Positions 39,750-49,901 of a DNA stretch of 64,000 bases are shown one piece after another. Both the position numbers and the translations under genes were made by a program. The notes beneath the pieces were generated by a model. The model saw only the letters and a program-made list of their open reading frames with translations, ran no database searches and was not told where the DNA came from. The first letter of the stretch is position 1. Each line of letters starts with the position of its first letter. Source of the stretch: Symbiodinium natans (lineage: Eukaryota; Sar; Dinophyceae; Suessiales; Symbiodiniaceae); contig CAJNDS010001280.1 in the NCBI GenBank assembly GCA_905221605.1, forward strand, positions 718,252 through 782,251, in the 5' to 3' direction.

Positions 39750-39871
39750 GAAGTCATCGCCGAGCTGGGGCTGAGCACGCAAGGTCTTGGATTTATGACC
39801 GGGGGCGCCTGGTTTGGTGACCCAGCTGAAGGCAGCCTCGAGCCTCAACGCATCAGGTACCGCACTCGAGG
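39750..39871 (+). CDS. Exon candidate, unknown protein
   Basis: An AAGGCCAG acceptor precedes EVIAELGLSTQGLGFMTGGA then WFGDPAEGSLEPQRI and possibly RYRTR. A GTACCG donor (39857) or the GTTTAGG repeat ends it. CCCTAAA lies upstream and TTTAGGG downstream. This is among the best islands. Confidence 0.6.
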
Positions 39872-40033
39872 GTTTAGGGTTTGGGGGTTTAGGGGTTTAG
39901 GGTTTAGGGTTTTAGGGGTTAGGGTTTAGGGTTTAGGGTTTAGGGTTTAGGGTGAATCCTACACCACAAACCTTAGACCCTAGGCCTCAAGCCCTGAACC
40001 CTGAACCCTAAACCCTAGACTACATGCCTTCAG

Positions 40034-40207
40034 GCTGTAAGCTCGTTGAATGTAGCAGGCATCCGCCCAGGCATCCTAGCCCGTGCGAAAGGACACTCCT
40101 TTTGTGGCTCCTACTTTGATTCATTGACCCTAGATCTGAAGGCTTTTTTCGGGGGGATTAATGCCTTCCTTGTTAAGCTATTATATAAGGAAGCTATGAG
40201 TGGTTAA
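40034..40207 (+). CDS. Terminal exon candidate, 57 codons
   Basis: A GCCTTCAG acceptor opens AVSSLNVAGIRPGILARAKG, HSFCGSYFDSLTLDLKAFFG, GINAFLVKLLYKEAMSG and TAA (40205). The C-terminal third is hydrophobic and helix-like. A further open exon-like segment follows, so the stop may belong to an alternative end. Confidence 0.5.
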   Translation, partial: AVSSLNVAGIRPGILARAKGHSFCGSYFDSLTLDLKAFFGGINAFLVKLLYKEAMSG

Positions 40208-40262
40208 TCAGCCAGGTATGAAAGGGCAGCCAAGAATTGCTAGTCTCATGAGTCGTTTCTAG

Positions 40263-40375
40263 GACTGGAAGGGGAATTCTACTCTCCGCACGGGGCTTAT
40301 GAGCAAGCGCGCTTAGGGCAACAGTTTGTGGCCTCCCTTCCCATAGACCGAACTTGCCATCGCCCTCAACCCTGA
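40263..40375 (+). CDS. Exon candidate, unknown protein
   Basis: A GTTTCTAG acceptor precedes LEGEFYSPHGAYEQARLGQQ then FVASLPIDRTCHRPQP and a TGA in the flanking repeat. No donor is certain. Confidence 0.5.
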
Positions 40376-40490
40376 GCACTAAACCCTGAACCCAACACCC
40401 TAAGCCCTAAGCCCCAAACCCTAAACCCTAAACTTTAAACCCTAAACCCTAAACCCGAACCCCAAGCTCTGAGCGCCAAATCCGTTTCAG

Positions 40491-40562
40491 GAGACGTTCT
40501 CGACGCGGTCATGAACACCGACCAGGGGTGCGCGCCTGAGCCTCCTAAGCCTGAGAGACAGG
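40491..40562 (+). CDS. Exon candidate, unknown protein
   Basis: A CGTTTCAG acceptor precedes DVLDAVMNTDQGCAPEPPKP then ERQ, ending before GTTTAGG. CCCTAAA lies upstream and TTTAGGG downstream. Confidence 0.5.
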
Positions 40563-40799
40563 GTTTAGGGTTTAGGGTTCAGGGTTCAGGGTTTAGGGTT
40601 TAGGGTTTAGGGTTTAGGGGTGAGAGCCCCACTAAGGGTCCCTATGAATTTACGAAAAGTTGCAGAAAGGTGCCCAAAATCAAATTTGCATTTTCGAGAT
40701 CCTCCCCTAAGCCCAAACTCTGTACTCGCTACACCCTAAACCTCCAACACTGCACGCATGAGATGCGTGAACTGCGAGTCCATCTCGCTTAGGGCTTTA

Positions 40800-40930
40800 G
40801 GGTTACAGGGTTATGAGGTTGTAGGGTTAGAGGGTTAGAGGGTTATAGGTTATAGGGTTATAGGGTTATGAGGTTATAGGGTTATAGGGTTATGAGGTTA
40901 TAGGGTTATAGACTATAGTTATCCAGGTTT
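40800..40930. repeat. TTATAGGG / TTATGAGG variant block
   Basis: An 8-mer variant of the telomere-like repeat (GGGTTATA with GAGGTTATA) makes a local block. Confidence 0.8.
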
Positions 40931-41116
40931 AGGATTATCGGGCTATTTGATTACAGGATTATAGGGTGTAGGGCCTGAAAGCGCCAGAAGTACTCCGAAC
41001 CTTGTTTGTGGCAGGTACTCCTACCCTGGTGCGAAAACCCCCAACCCCAAAACCCTAGAACCCAAATCCCAAAACCCCCAAATCCTAAACCCAAAAACCT
41101 TAAAGCCCCAAAGCCC

Positions 41117-41264
41117 TAAATTTAAGAGCCTCCGGCTCAAGCCGCCGACCCCGCTGGAGCATAGTTGAGACCCGCTCGCATGGAAGATCATCCCCGGCAG
41201 AGTTCTGTCAATCGTTTGGGGGGGGGTAGGGGGTAGCACCAGGACAAGCGCAAGCCAAAAGACA

Positions 41265-41318
<54 letters not shown>

Positions 41319-41322
41319 GGGG

Positions 41323-41403
<81 letters not shown>

Positions 41404-41416
41404 GGGGGGGGGGTGT

Positions 41417-41494
<78 letters not shown>

Positions 41495-41714
41495 GGAGGC
41501 GGGAAACGCTGATTTTGCTGAGGGCGCCCCTACCCCCCCGTGCTGAACCCCCTGTTTACGCTGTGCGGGTGGCGCGGTCCTCCACGAAAAAATTGTGCAC
41601 CGACCCCCCCCACACCCCCCCCCCCTCCCCCCGCGTTTTGGGGGGGTAAGGAGGGAAAGAGGGAGGTTTCACCTCCTTTTCCCATCCAACACGCCGCCAG
41701 GGTCGGCGGACCCT
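41117..41714. repeat. Dispersed repeat G/C-run element, copy 2, expanded by poly-G
   Basis: It shares ordered blocks with 2799-3138 (TTTAAGAGCCTCCGGCTC, CCCCGCTGGAGCATAGTT, GGCAGAGTTCTGT, CTGTTTACGCTGTGCGGGTG). It differs by a run of about 230 G at 41265-41497. Confidence 0.8.
41265..41497. repeat. ~230-bp poly-G tract
   Basis: Almost only G with five or six T. It could be real or an assembly or sequencing artefact. The Gly-rich frame across it is not a gene. Confidence 0.9.
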
Positions 41715-41789
41715 ACAACCCCAGAACCCTAAAGCGAACCGCAAACCCTAAATCCTAAGCCCTAAACCCTAAACCCCATAAACCCTTAT

Positions 41790-41935
41790 ATATATATATA
41801 CATATGTATATATATATATATATATATATTAGATTATATAATATACATATACATATACATATACAAAATATACATAAATAAATAAATAAATAAAAAAGAA
41901 TATATATATATATATATTTATTTATTTATTATACA
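41790..41935. repeat. TA-rich microsatellite
   Basis: TA dinucleotide runs pass through CATATA and AAATAAATAAAT segments and back to TATATA. Confidence 0.9.
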
Positions 41936-41961
41936 TATCCCCAAAGCCCCGCCAGCTTCAG

Positions 41962-42019
41962 GATCATTTGCTACGCCGCCGCGGTGTCCAAAGAAGGCGG
42001 GGCAGACGCTGCACCCTGA
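41962..42019 (+). CDS. Exon candidate ending in a stop
   Basis: A CAGCTTCAG acceptor precedes IICYAAAVSKEGGADAAP and TGA. The frame is GC3-rich. Confidence 0.45.
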
Positions 42020-42550
42020 GCCCCAAGCCTTAAACCCGAAACCCTAAACCCGAAACCCTAAACCCGAAACCCGAAACCCTAAACCCTAAACCCTAGTTCA
42101 ACCAGCTGTGCAACCCAGAAGCTCAGGATTTAGGGTTTAGGGTTTAGGGTTTAAGGACCAATAAGGACAAAGTTCACGCGAGGCGGCGTGCGAGCGCGAC
42201 TATCGATCCCAGGGCCAAAACTCGCGTTCCGTTCCGTTCCCTTGTCGGCGGGGGTCCCGTTCCGGCGCCTCTCCCTTTTCTGGCTCCTTTTGCCAGTTCC
42301 GTTTCGGTCTGGGCTCCGAAAAGTCTCATGTACTGTACCCCCCCCCCCCCCACCTCTAGGGACGGAAACCCTTCTTCGGCTCTTGGGAAGTAGGTTTAGG
42401 GTTTAGGGTTTAGTGTTTAGGGTTATCAGCCCTGCACCCGAAACCCTAAACTTTACACCCTAAACCCTCAACCGTCAACCCTAAACCCTAAACCCTAAAC
42501 AACAAGCCGCCGAACCTTGAATCGGGCCTGGCTACTGGACGTTCTCGCAA

Positions 42551-43008
42551 CTTGGGGGTTTACGATAGTAGGGGTGCCTTACTTGGAGGTTCATGGTAGT
42601 TAATTAGCTTGGTAGCCCAGTGGTACCCTTTACTTTTTTTTTTTTTTTTAATGATTTCCCTTGTAGAATAACCAACCCAAAAAAGGGTGCTCTCATCATA
42701 ATATGGCTTCTGGGCTACCATGTAAGCAATTATTACTGTACTTATAACTCACTTGTAAGCCCTTCAAATGCCCTAGTATGGTCATAATTGGGTGATCAGT
42801 ACAGTTTGTTTTTGGGTTAGTGGGGCTTTTTTTGTCAGGGGGATCCTACTACTAGGACCCGGAGTAAGCCCTTATTTCCTTTTTTTAGGGTTTGGGCTCC
42901 CTTATAATCTCCTGAAAACGGGTACCCTTGTTATTCCGAGGTTACGCCTGGATCCTACGTATGTGGAGGTCTATGTTCGGGGTCCCCGCTTCTCGTAAGC
43001 CCCACGTG
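42551..43008. mobile_element. Nested cluster of F, E and C MITE-like elements
   Basis: A family F left piece (GGGGGTTTACGATAGTAGGGG, 42551-42580) and right piece (GGATCCTACGTATGTGG to CGTAAGCCCCACG, 42948-43007) flank a family E element (42583-42805). The E element is itself split by a family C element (42609-42722). A second family C-type element lies at 42845-42945. Confidence 0.7.
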
Positions 43009-43066
43009 TCTGCGATGACTGTGCTTCCAAATTTTCCGGCAAGTTTTCGGGACACAGCTGGGCTCA
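43009..43066 (+). CDS. Cys-containing exon candidate
   Basis: The frame reads VCDDCASKFSGKFSGHSWAQ with C-x2-C. It lies between family F sequence and CCCTAAA repeat. The acceptor is unclear. Confidence 0.35.
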
Positions 43067-43302
43067 GGGAACCCTAAACCCTAAGCACTAAACGCCCTAA
43101 ACCCTAAACCCCTAAAACCCTAAACCGTAAGCCCTAAACCCTAAACGTAGGGTTTTGGGTTGCGAATGTCTGGAGAAGGACTCAGAGCAGCACCGATCCA
43201 ACGATTCGACCGTTTGCTTGTGCTCAAAAGCCAAAGCCTCGAAATCCGAAATTAGGGGCTTGGGGTTTAGGGCTTAGGGTGTAGGCTTTAGGGTTTAGGG
43301 TC

Positions 43303-43540
43303 CTTATTACAAGGGAATCCTACTTGGGGGTTTCCGAATTTAGGGGTACCTTTTTGGGGGTCCTTATTATTACTACTTGCTTGAGAACCCCGAAAAAAAC
43401 TAAGAAGCAATCCATATTAAGGGTCGCATAGGGATTATTAGCTTTTTGCAGGTTCTTGAGCAAATAGCCGATGATGAGGGAAGCCCACTGTTCGGGGGTC
43501 AATCTTCCGGGTCCCCTATTTTTTGTAAACCCCCTGTGTA
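43303..43540. mobile_element. Family F-related sequence, rearranged
   Basis: AGGGAATCCTACTTGGGGGT, GGGGTACCTTTTTGGGGGTCC and TTTTGTAAACCCCCTGTG match the element at 56892-56995, but order and spacing differ. Confidence 0.5.
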
Positions 43541-43779
43541 AACATCACTCAATGAGTACCCGTTTCCAGCAGCAGGGGGCGGCCGACGAATATTCCTTTC
43601 CAGCTAGCCAAAAGTGGTTTCCTCAAACCCGAAACCCTGAACCCCAAACCCTAAACCCTGAACCCCAAACCCTAAACCCCAAACCCTATCAAAACCCCCA
43701 GCCCTAAACCCCAAACCCTAAACCCTAAACCCCCAAGCCCCAAACCCTCAAACCCTGAACCCAAAACCCTCGAGATGCC

Positions 43780-43836
43780 CTGGTCTATGCAGGCACCGAG
43801 GTTGCCACTCTCCGACTCGAGCCAGGGGCCCGGAGC
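43780..43836 (+). CDS. Exon candidate, unknown protein
   Basis: The frame reads LVYAGTEVATLRLEPGARS and ends before GTAGGG. A TATGCAG acceptor inside (43792) is the alternative start. CCCTAAA lies upstream and TTTAGGG downstream. Confidence 0.45.
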
Positions 43837-44167
43837 GTAGGGTTTAGGGTTTAGGGTTTAGGGGGGTTTAGGGTATAGGGTATAGGCTAGAGGGTATAGG
43901 GTAGAGGGCATAGGGTTTAGAATTTAGGGTAAAGGGTAGAGGGGAGAGGCTACCTCTACATGGGGGGGGCGACACTGGGGGGTACCTTCTTGGGGTCCTT
44001 AAGATAGGATGGATCCTACTACTTGCTGTCTGGGGTCCCCGATGTTCGCACACCCCCAATAGAGAGACAGAGGGCCTACTAGGGTTCAGTAGGGTTTAGG
44101 GTTTAGGGTTTAGGGTTTAGGGTTTAGGGTTTAGGGTTTAGGGTTTAGGGTGATTGGGGTGGCCCCA

Positions 44168-44260
44168 GCCAAGGATGGATATCACCTCCACCATGCCGCA
44201 CCAATATGCCAGCCACCTGCAAGCCGGCAGCGTGGAAAGTTGGCCCTTGCCCAAGGCTGG
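44168..44260 (+). CDS. Exon candidate, unknown protein
   Basis: A GGCCCCAG acceptor precedes MDITSTMPHQYASHLQAGSV then ESWPLPKA, ending before GTTTGG. The GC3 pattern favours this frame over a second open one. Confidence 0.5.
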
Positions 44261-44512
44261 GTTTGGGGTTTAGGGTTTGGGTTTTAGGGTTTGGGGTTTA
44301 GGGTTTAGGGCTTAGGGTTTAGGGCTTAGGGCTTAGGGTTTAGGGCTTAGGGCTTCGGGCTTAAGCCTAAACCTCTCTAAACCTTAAGCCCTAAACCCCA
44401 GCATGGGATCCCACATTTTTTGCAACCCCCACCCCCCTCCGCCCCCATCCAGGGTATGGGCTTTTGGGTTTAGGGTTTAAGGTTTAGGGTTTAGGGTTTA
44501 GGGCTTGAGGGC

Positions 44513-44595
44513 GTCGCTCCATTCTTCTTGAACTCTGGCAGGAGATTCCCTTTCGCCGAGGGCTACCTGCTCAGGCTCGCGATGTCCTTGAGAAA
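44513..44595 (+). CDS. Exon candidate, two possible frames
   Basis: The frame EGVAPFFLNSGRRFPFAEGY then LLRLAMSLRN is open. From a TGGCAG acceptor the frame EIPFRRGLPAQARDVLEK is open as well. Confidence 0.4.
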
Positions 44596-44639
44596 CCCTA
44601 AGTCCCCCCTAAACGCTAAACCGGAAACCCTGCACCCTA

Positions 44640-44945
44640 AACCCTAAAACATGACCTTAGACCCTAGACCCTAGACCCTAGACCCTAAACCCTAAACCCT
44701 AAACTTAAACCCTAAACCCTAAACCCCCAAACCCCCAAACCCCCAAACCCCCAAACCCCCAAACCCCAAACCCCCCAACCCCAAACCCCAAAACCCTAAA
44801 CTAAACCCTAAACCCTAAACCCTAGACCCTAAACCTAAACCCTAAACCCTAAACCTAACCCTAAACCCTAAACCCTAAACCTAAACCCTAAAAACCCTAA
44901 ACCCCTAAACTAAACCCCAACCCTAAACCCGAAGCCCTAAACTCC
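44640..44945. repeat. CCCTAAA tract with CCCCCAAA sub-block
   Basis: Heptamers, hexamers (CCTAAA) and a run of CCCCCAAA (44722-44765) are mixed. Confidence 0.85.
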
Positions 44946-45181
44946 ATAGCCCTCAGGGCCCTCAACCCTACACTCCAAACCACCTAAGCCCGAGACCCTC
45001 CGTATCCAGATTGTTGGTCCCGGCAACCGCCACATCCGTTAGGTTGGGTTTTGGGGGGGGGGGGGGGGGGGGGGGGTATCATGGGTTCCCCTAATACCCC
45101 CCTCTTGGCTACCCCCCCTAGGTTTCCCCCCAGAATCAGCGCTATTTACAGATAGTTAAGCCTAATTGAGGTTAGGGCCTG

Positions 45182-45289
45182 CGGGGAGGTTCATGGGTTA
45201 TAACTGGGTCCTGGGTCGGGGAACGGCAGTTCTGAGTCATGAGTTTAGTTACGGGAACTTCTAACCCTACTTGTCACCACCACGAACCT
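45182..45289. mobile_element. Family E MITE-like element, diverged
   Basis: The ends GGGAGGTTCATGGGTTATAA and CCACGAACCTTGAAC are inverted and the arms carry TTCTAACCCTACTT. A second diverged copy lies at 45463-45564. Confidence 0.55.
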
Positions 45290-45760
45290 TGAACTAGAGG
45301 AAGCGAACGTGCAGGCAGTAAGCCTAAACCCTAAACCCTATTGAGCTCATGCCAAAGTGTTGTCTGTCCGGTCTAGGGCTTAGGTTTCAGGGTTTGGGTT
45401 CAGGGGTTAGGGTTTAGGGTTTAGGCTTTAAGGCTCTGAAGCTTAAACCCTAAACCGGACTACTTGGAGGTTTCATGGGTACATATAACTGGGGTTGTAA
45501 GTAGGGTAGCTCGAGTTACAAGTGGCTGGCACCTTGGCATCCTTGAATGAACCTTCATGCGCGGCTGGTCATTGTGGATCTTACGCCCGTCCCCCCCTCC
45601 CCCCGCTTCCGCACAAAAATAAGATTCTCGCCGTCATATTTGTTTGTAAACCGGATCTTTTGCTTTCTTGGGACCCTCAACCCTAAGCCCTAAACCCTAA
45701 GCCCTAGACCCTACTATAAACCCTAAGAGTCTTAAACCCCCAATAATCCTTAAGACTCTC

Positions 45761-45843
45761 GTATCCCGGTCGAGTTCAGCTGAAGAAGGGCTTTGGGGCG
45801 TGAACATCTTCAGTTCAGAGCTAAAAAAAATCTGGCACTCAGG
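45761..45843 (+). CDS. Exon candidate, unknown protein
   Basis: The frame reads VSRSSSAEEGLWGVNIFSSE then LKKIWHS. Possible acceptors are GTCGAG or GTTCAG. It runs into TTTAGGG-like repeat. Confidence 0.45.
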
Positions 45844-45958
45844 GTTCAGGGACGTGCTAGGATGCCTTCAAAGAGGATTTGCAGGGTTTGTAGGGTTTAG
45901 GGTTTAGGGTTTAGGGATCAGGGTATAGGGTTTAGGGTGGTTCCACTCCCTCTGACAG

Positions 45959-46044
45959 GAGATTGCGCAGAACAAGGTGCTCTACTACGTCATGGCGCGA
46001 GTCCCGGTTTCGGTTTGCATGAGCGCTTCGGTGCAGCTGGAGGG
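45959..46044 (+). CDS. Exon candidate, unknown protein
   Basis: A CTCTGACAG acceptor precedes EIAQNKVLYYVMARVPVSVC then MSASVQLE, ending before GTGGGG. An earlier donor GTTTCG would end it after MARVP. The strong GC3 makes this one of the most coding-like islands. Confidence 0.6.
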
Positions 46045-46074
46045 GTGGGGAGTGGGGGTTCAGGGTTTAGGGTT

Positions 46075-46140
46075 TAGGGTTTAGGGTTTAGGGTTTAGGT
46101 TTAGGGTTTAGGGTTTAGGGTTTAGGTTAGGGTTTAGGGG
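46075..46140. repeat. TTTAGGG array
   Basis: Nine or more heptamers follow the exon candidate. Confidence 0.85.
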
Positions 46141-46241
46141 GTGGGTGGGGGGTGGGGGGTCCTCACGCAGAGTGCCAGAACCACATTTAGGGTTTAGGGG
46201 TTTAGTATAGAATTTTGTAGAGAATGCAAGCAAAGGCCTTT

Positions 46242-46282
46242 TAAGGGTCCATGCACATTCCCCATATAGGTACATGGACCCT
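46242..46282. mobile_element. Family A element reduced to its termini
   Basis: TTAAGGGTCCATGCACATT is joined almost directly to ATATAGGTACATGGACCC. The interior is deleted, leaving a 41-bp hairpin. Confidence 0.7.
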
Positions 46283-46457
46283 GATACAAGGCTAGTAGAC
46301 GTAAGACTGCCCACATCAGCAGAGAATTGCCGCCCATCCTGATCTGAAGGCAAGACTTCTGAGCTACGCTCCTGTTCCTTGAGCCCAGCACTCCTCCCCC
46401 TAAACCCTAAACCCTAAACCCTGAACCCTGAACCCTGAACCCTGAACCTTAAGGCAG

Positions 46458-46526
46458 GGCAAGTCTGCGTGCTGAGTGCCATTGGGCAAGAGTCAACACA
46501 CGACCAGATCCCTCGATTGGGCTTGG
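46458..46526 (+). CDS. Exon candidate, unknown protein
   Basis: An AAGGCAG acceptor precedes QVCVLSAIGQESTHDQIPRL then GL and ends before GTGGGG. Confidence 0.45.
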
Positions 46527-46714
46527 GTGGGGGGCCTGACACCCCGAAGCCCTAGACTTCAGAGTTAGGGCTTAGGGTTTGGGGTTTGCCCTACACCCTA
46601 AAAACTCCCAACCCTGAACCCTAAACCCTGATGTAGAGAGAGCACTCTCACCCCCTTCAACCCTAAACCCCTAAACCCTAAACCCTAAACCCTAAACCAC
46701 TTGCCCTAAAGCAG

Positions 46715-46760
46715 GAAGTCCGCTGCTCTCTTGGGCGTTCTGTTTTGTAGTCCGGTGAAG
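46715..46760 (+). CDS. Exon candidate, unknown protein
   Basis: An AAAGCAG acceptor precedes KSAALLGVLFCSPVK and a GTCTGG donor. The frame stays open to 46797. Confidence 0.4.
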
Positions 46761-46893
46761 GTCTGGCAGCCTCGAAGCTCTCAATATTCAGTCACCAAAC
46801 CCTAAACCCTAAACCCCAAACCCCAAATCCCGAACCCCAAGCCCCAAACCCTAAACCCTAAACCCCAAACCCTAAACCCTAAACCCTCTCTAG

Positions 46894-46967
46894 ACTCGAA
46901 GGGCGGTCTGGGGTCGAATGGCTTCGACTTAGCCGTTCAACCTGGAGAGCCTGGACCTGAACCCTAG
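46894..46967 (+). CDS. Exon candidate, unknown protein
   Basis: A TCTCTAG acceptor precedes SKGGLGSNGFDLAVQPGEPG then PEP and TAG. Confidence 0.4.
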
Positions 46968-47273
46968 CTTGGGCTCCACTTGCCTAAGATTTGGGGCTTA
47001 GGGTTTAGGTTTTAGGGTTTAGGGTTTAGGGTTTAGGGTTTAGGGTCTAGGTTTTAGGGTTTAGGGTTTGGGGTTTGGGGTTTCTGGTTTAGGTTCTGCC
47101 CCTAATTATTACTACTAATCTTGTAGGGTTTTGGAGACAGGAAAAGAAGGCCAACTCTCCACCGGACTAAAACAAGCACCTACGCCCTAAACCCTAAACC
47201 CCAAACCCCAAACCCTAAACCCTATATACCCTGAATGGGTTCAGAAGTACCCGAAGCCTCCAAGTAGTCCCAG

Positions 47274-47320
47274 GCGATGGTGGACGGGGTCTCAAATCAC
47301 GAACTGCCCGGCAGCCGAGT
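47274..47320 (+). CDS. Exon candidate, unknown protein
   Basis: A GTCCCAG acceptor precedes AMVDGVSNHELPGSR and ends before a GTTTTT or TGTTTT sequence. Confidence 0.4.
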
Positions 47321-47498
47321 GTTTTTGGGGGTTTATGGTTTAGGGTTTGGGGTTTAGGGTTAGGGTTAAGGGTTTAGGGTTTAGGGTTAAGGGTTAAGGG
47401 TTTAGGGTTTAGGGTTTAGGGTTTAGGGTTCAGGGTTCAGGGTTCAGGGTTCCGGGTTCCGGGTTTAGGGTTTAGGGTTTAGGGTTTATGAGACTGAG

Positions 47499-47559
47499 GG
47501 CCATGGCAAGCTACGCTGAGACAGCTGCGTTGGTGAAGTCGCGAGGATCAAGAATCTAG
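47499..47559 (+). CDS. Exon candidate ending in a stop
   Basis: After GACTGAG the frame reads AMASYAETAALVKSRGSRI and TAG. A TTTAGGG array precedes it. Confidence 0.4.
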
Positions 47560-47586
47560 GGTGACCGAATCGCTGAACCCTAGGCT

Positions 47587-47722
47587 AGGTTTAGGGTTTA
47601 GGGTTTAGGGCTTAGGGTTTAGGGTTTAGGGTTTAGGGTTTAGGGTTTAGGGTTTAGGGTTTAGGGTTTAGGGTTTAGGGTTTAGGGTTTAGGGTTTAGG
47701 GTTTAGGGTTTAGGGTTTAGGG
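47587..47722. repeat. TTTAGGG array (~19 units)
   Basis: A long, nearly perfect heptamer run. Confidence 0.95.
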
Positions 47723-47950
47723 CTAGTAGCCCTGAGGGCCCAACACCCCATTATTCAAGGCCTTTCATCTGTTTTGGGGCCCAACAGCCTGTTTATTTGG
47801 GGTCTTGGGCCCTTAGGGTAAGCATCCGTGAAGTACAGCCCTAAATGCACCCATGAGAAGGTACTCGGTGGGGGGGGGGGGGTGCAGGTTTAGGGTTTAG
47901 GGTTTAAGGGTTAAGGGTTAAGGGCTTAGGGTTTAGGGTTTAGGGTTTAG

Positions 47951-48017
47951 AACTGAGGGTTGCCGACACTTACTGGTGGAAGAAGCGGCTGCAAACGAGT
48001 GTAACCTTGCTAAGTAA
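47951..48017 (+). CDS. Exon candidate ending in a stop
   Basis: The acceptor is GGTTTAG from the repeat. The frame reads TEGCRHLLVEEAAANECNLA then K and TAA. Confidence 0.4.
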
Positions 48018-48059
48018 AGCCCCTGTTAGAACCAGCCATGAACCTCTAAGTACCGGTTT

Positions 48060-48640
48060 TAACACAAAAGCAAGCCTAACCCTAGATAGCCCTAAGCTAA
48101 ACCCTAAAACCCTGAACGAACCTTCATATCCCAAAACCCTTAACATCCGAAAAACCTAAACTAAACCCTACAACCCTAAACCCAAAAACCCTCAAACCCT
48201 CAACTATAACCCAGAAACCCTGAAATCCTCAAACGCTAAGTTTCACCCTTGCACACCCTACAATCGAAAGTTCTCAAACCCTAAACTAAACCCCCAAACC
48301 CTAAACGCCTCAAACCCTAACTTAACCGTGAAAGCCTAGAACCCTAAACTAAGCTCTGCGACCCTCAGACCCTACAACCTGAAATGAACCCTCCAACTCG
48401 AACACCCCTAAACTAAACCCTGAACCCTGAACCCTAAACCCTAAACCCTAAACCCTAAACCCTAAACCCTAACCCTAAACCCTAAACATTAAACAAGCCC
48501 TAAACCCTAAACCCTAAACCCTTAAACCTAAACCCCACACCCTAAACCCCAAACCCTAAACCCTAAACCCTTAACCCCAAACCCCTAAACCCTAAACCCT
48601 AAACCCCAACCCCCAATCCTAAACCCTAAAACTTCCTTGG
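48060..48640. repeat. Long degenerate CCCTAAA tract
   Basis: Nearly 600 bases of CCCTAAA and variants with many CTAAACTAAAC and CCTCAAACCCT units. No gene is seen. Confidence 0.85.
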
Positions 48641-48869
48641 CCATCTCGATCTGAGGCTTCACTTACCCTTGCTTTACAACGATTCGAAGTACGGGCCCTT
48701 ATTATGTGGTTTAGGGTTTAGGGTTTAGGGTTTAGGGTTTAGGGTTTAGGGTTTAGGGTTTGGGGTTATATAGTGTATGTAAGGGTTATATAACACGGGA
48801 CCCAAATGAAGGGCCCATACCCTAAGCCCTAAACCCTGAACCCTAAACCCTAAACCCTAAACCCTCCCA

Positions 48870-48955
48870 ATGCTTCGGCTCCCCTACTCGAGGTGCATGC
48901 CCTACGTGCGCATCTCCATGGGGGCTGTCTCGGAGTGCTCCGAGGCGGGCGACAG
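48870..48955 (+). CDS. Exon candidate, unknown protein
   Basis: The frame reads RLPYSRCMPYVRISMGAVSE then CSEAGD and ends CAG before GTTTGC. CCCTAAA lies upstream. GC3 is very high. Confidence 0.55.
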
Positions 48956-49280
48956 GTTTGCTTGGGGTCCAAGGCTGGGGCTTCATAGGTAGGGGTTTAG
49001 GGTTTAGGGTTTAGGGTTTAGGGTTTAGGGTTTAGGGGTTTAGGGTACAGAAGCCGTGAAGGGTTTGAACGGCTTCGGGGTTTAGAGTTTGAAGGGTTTA
49101 GGGTTCAGGGTTTGAAGGTTTGAAGGGTTTAGGGTTTTGAAGGGTTTAGGGTGTATGGTTTCCTTGAGGTTTAGTCAAGTCTGAAGGGTTTAGTTTAGTG
49201 TGCCGGGTGTTTTCGGGGTTTCCGTGTTGGTTGGGCGATTGGTGTTGTAGGAATTCGGGTTGAGGATTTAGGGCTTAGGG

Positions 49281-49383
49281 TTGGGATGTTGCCCCTTATA
49301 CCAACAGACCTTAACATGGATTATAATCGGGGGTACTAGAATCCATATAAAGGATAGTTCGTATAAAGGGGGGAACATCCCAA
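49281..49383. mobile_element. Family B MITE-like element, complete
   Basis: The termini TTGGGATGTTGCCCCTTATA and TATAAAGGGGGGAACATCCC are inverted. Confidence 0.8.
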
Positions 49384-49469
49384 CCCTCAACCCTAAACCC
49401 TAAGAGTTATAAACACTGTGCGTGTTTACAACTTCGTGTTTGGAACATCTTGGCTTCTTCATCTGACCC

Positions 49470-49574
49470 AAAGGATCCATGTACCTATATAGTATATACT
49501 TGGGCCTTAAAGGGGTTCCTATATAGTAGCTTTAGGGCCCAAGTATATACCATATAGGTACATGGATCCTTGGG
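49470..49574. mobile_element. Family A MITE-like element, complete
   Basis: AAGGATCCATGTACCTATAT and ATATAGGTACATGGATCC are perfect inverted termini. The interior pair ATACTTGGGCC and GGGCCCAAGTATAT is also inverted. Confidence 0.85.
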
Positions 49575-49613
49575 GTGATAAGCCTTAGCCTTAGCAACAT
49601 GATGCTATGTAGA

Positions 49614-49730
49614 AGGCTAGGATGCCCAGGTAGTACCCTTATTATCTTTTTGGTAGGTTTAGGTTCCCTTATAAACCCCTCTCAGCAAAAAAGGGCACCC
49701 TTTTTCATCCTAGGTTACTGGGCAACCTAG
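49614..49730. mobile_element. Family C MITE-like element, well preserved
   Basis: The left end is CTAGGATGCCCAGGTAGTACC and the right end TCCTAGGTTACTGGGCAACC, with AAAAAAGGGCACCC before the right end. An inverted-repeat segment (AAGGCCTGCCATG ... CATGGCAGGCCCTT, 49731-49833) follows directly. Confidence 0.8.
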
Positions 49731-49901
49731 AAGGCCTGCCATGAGAACTACGAAACCCGCAAACACACCCAAGCCAAAGAGTTTTGCGTAGAAATATGGC
49801 ATGTAAACACGCAGGCCCCCATGGCAGGCCCTTCTGAACCCTGAACCCTAAACCCTAAACCCTAAACCCTAAACCCTAAACCCTAAACCCTAAACCTGCA
49901 G

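Noticed and set aside
41317-41649. Gly-rich 110-codon frame
   Set aside because: It is the translation of a poly-G run.
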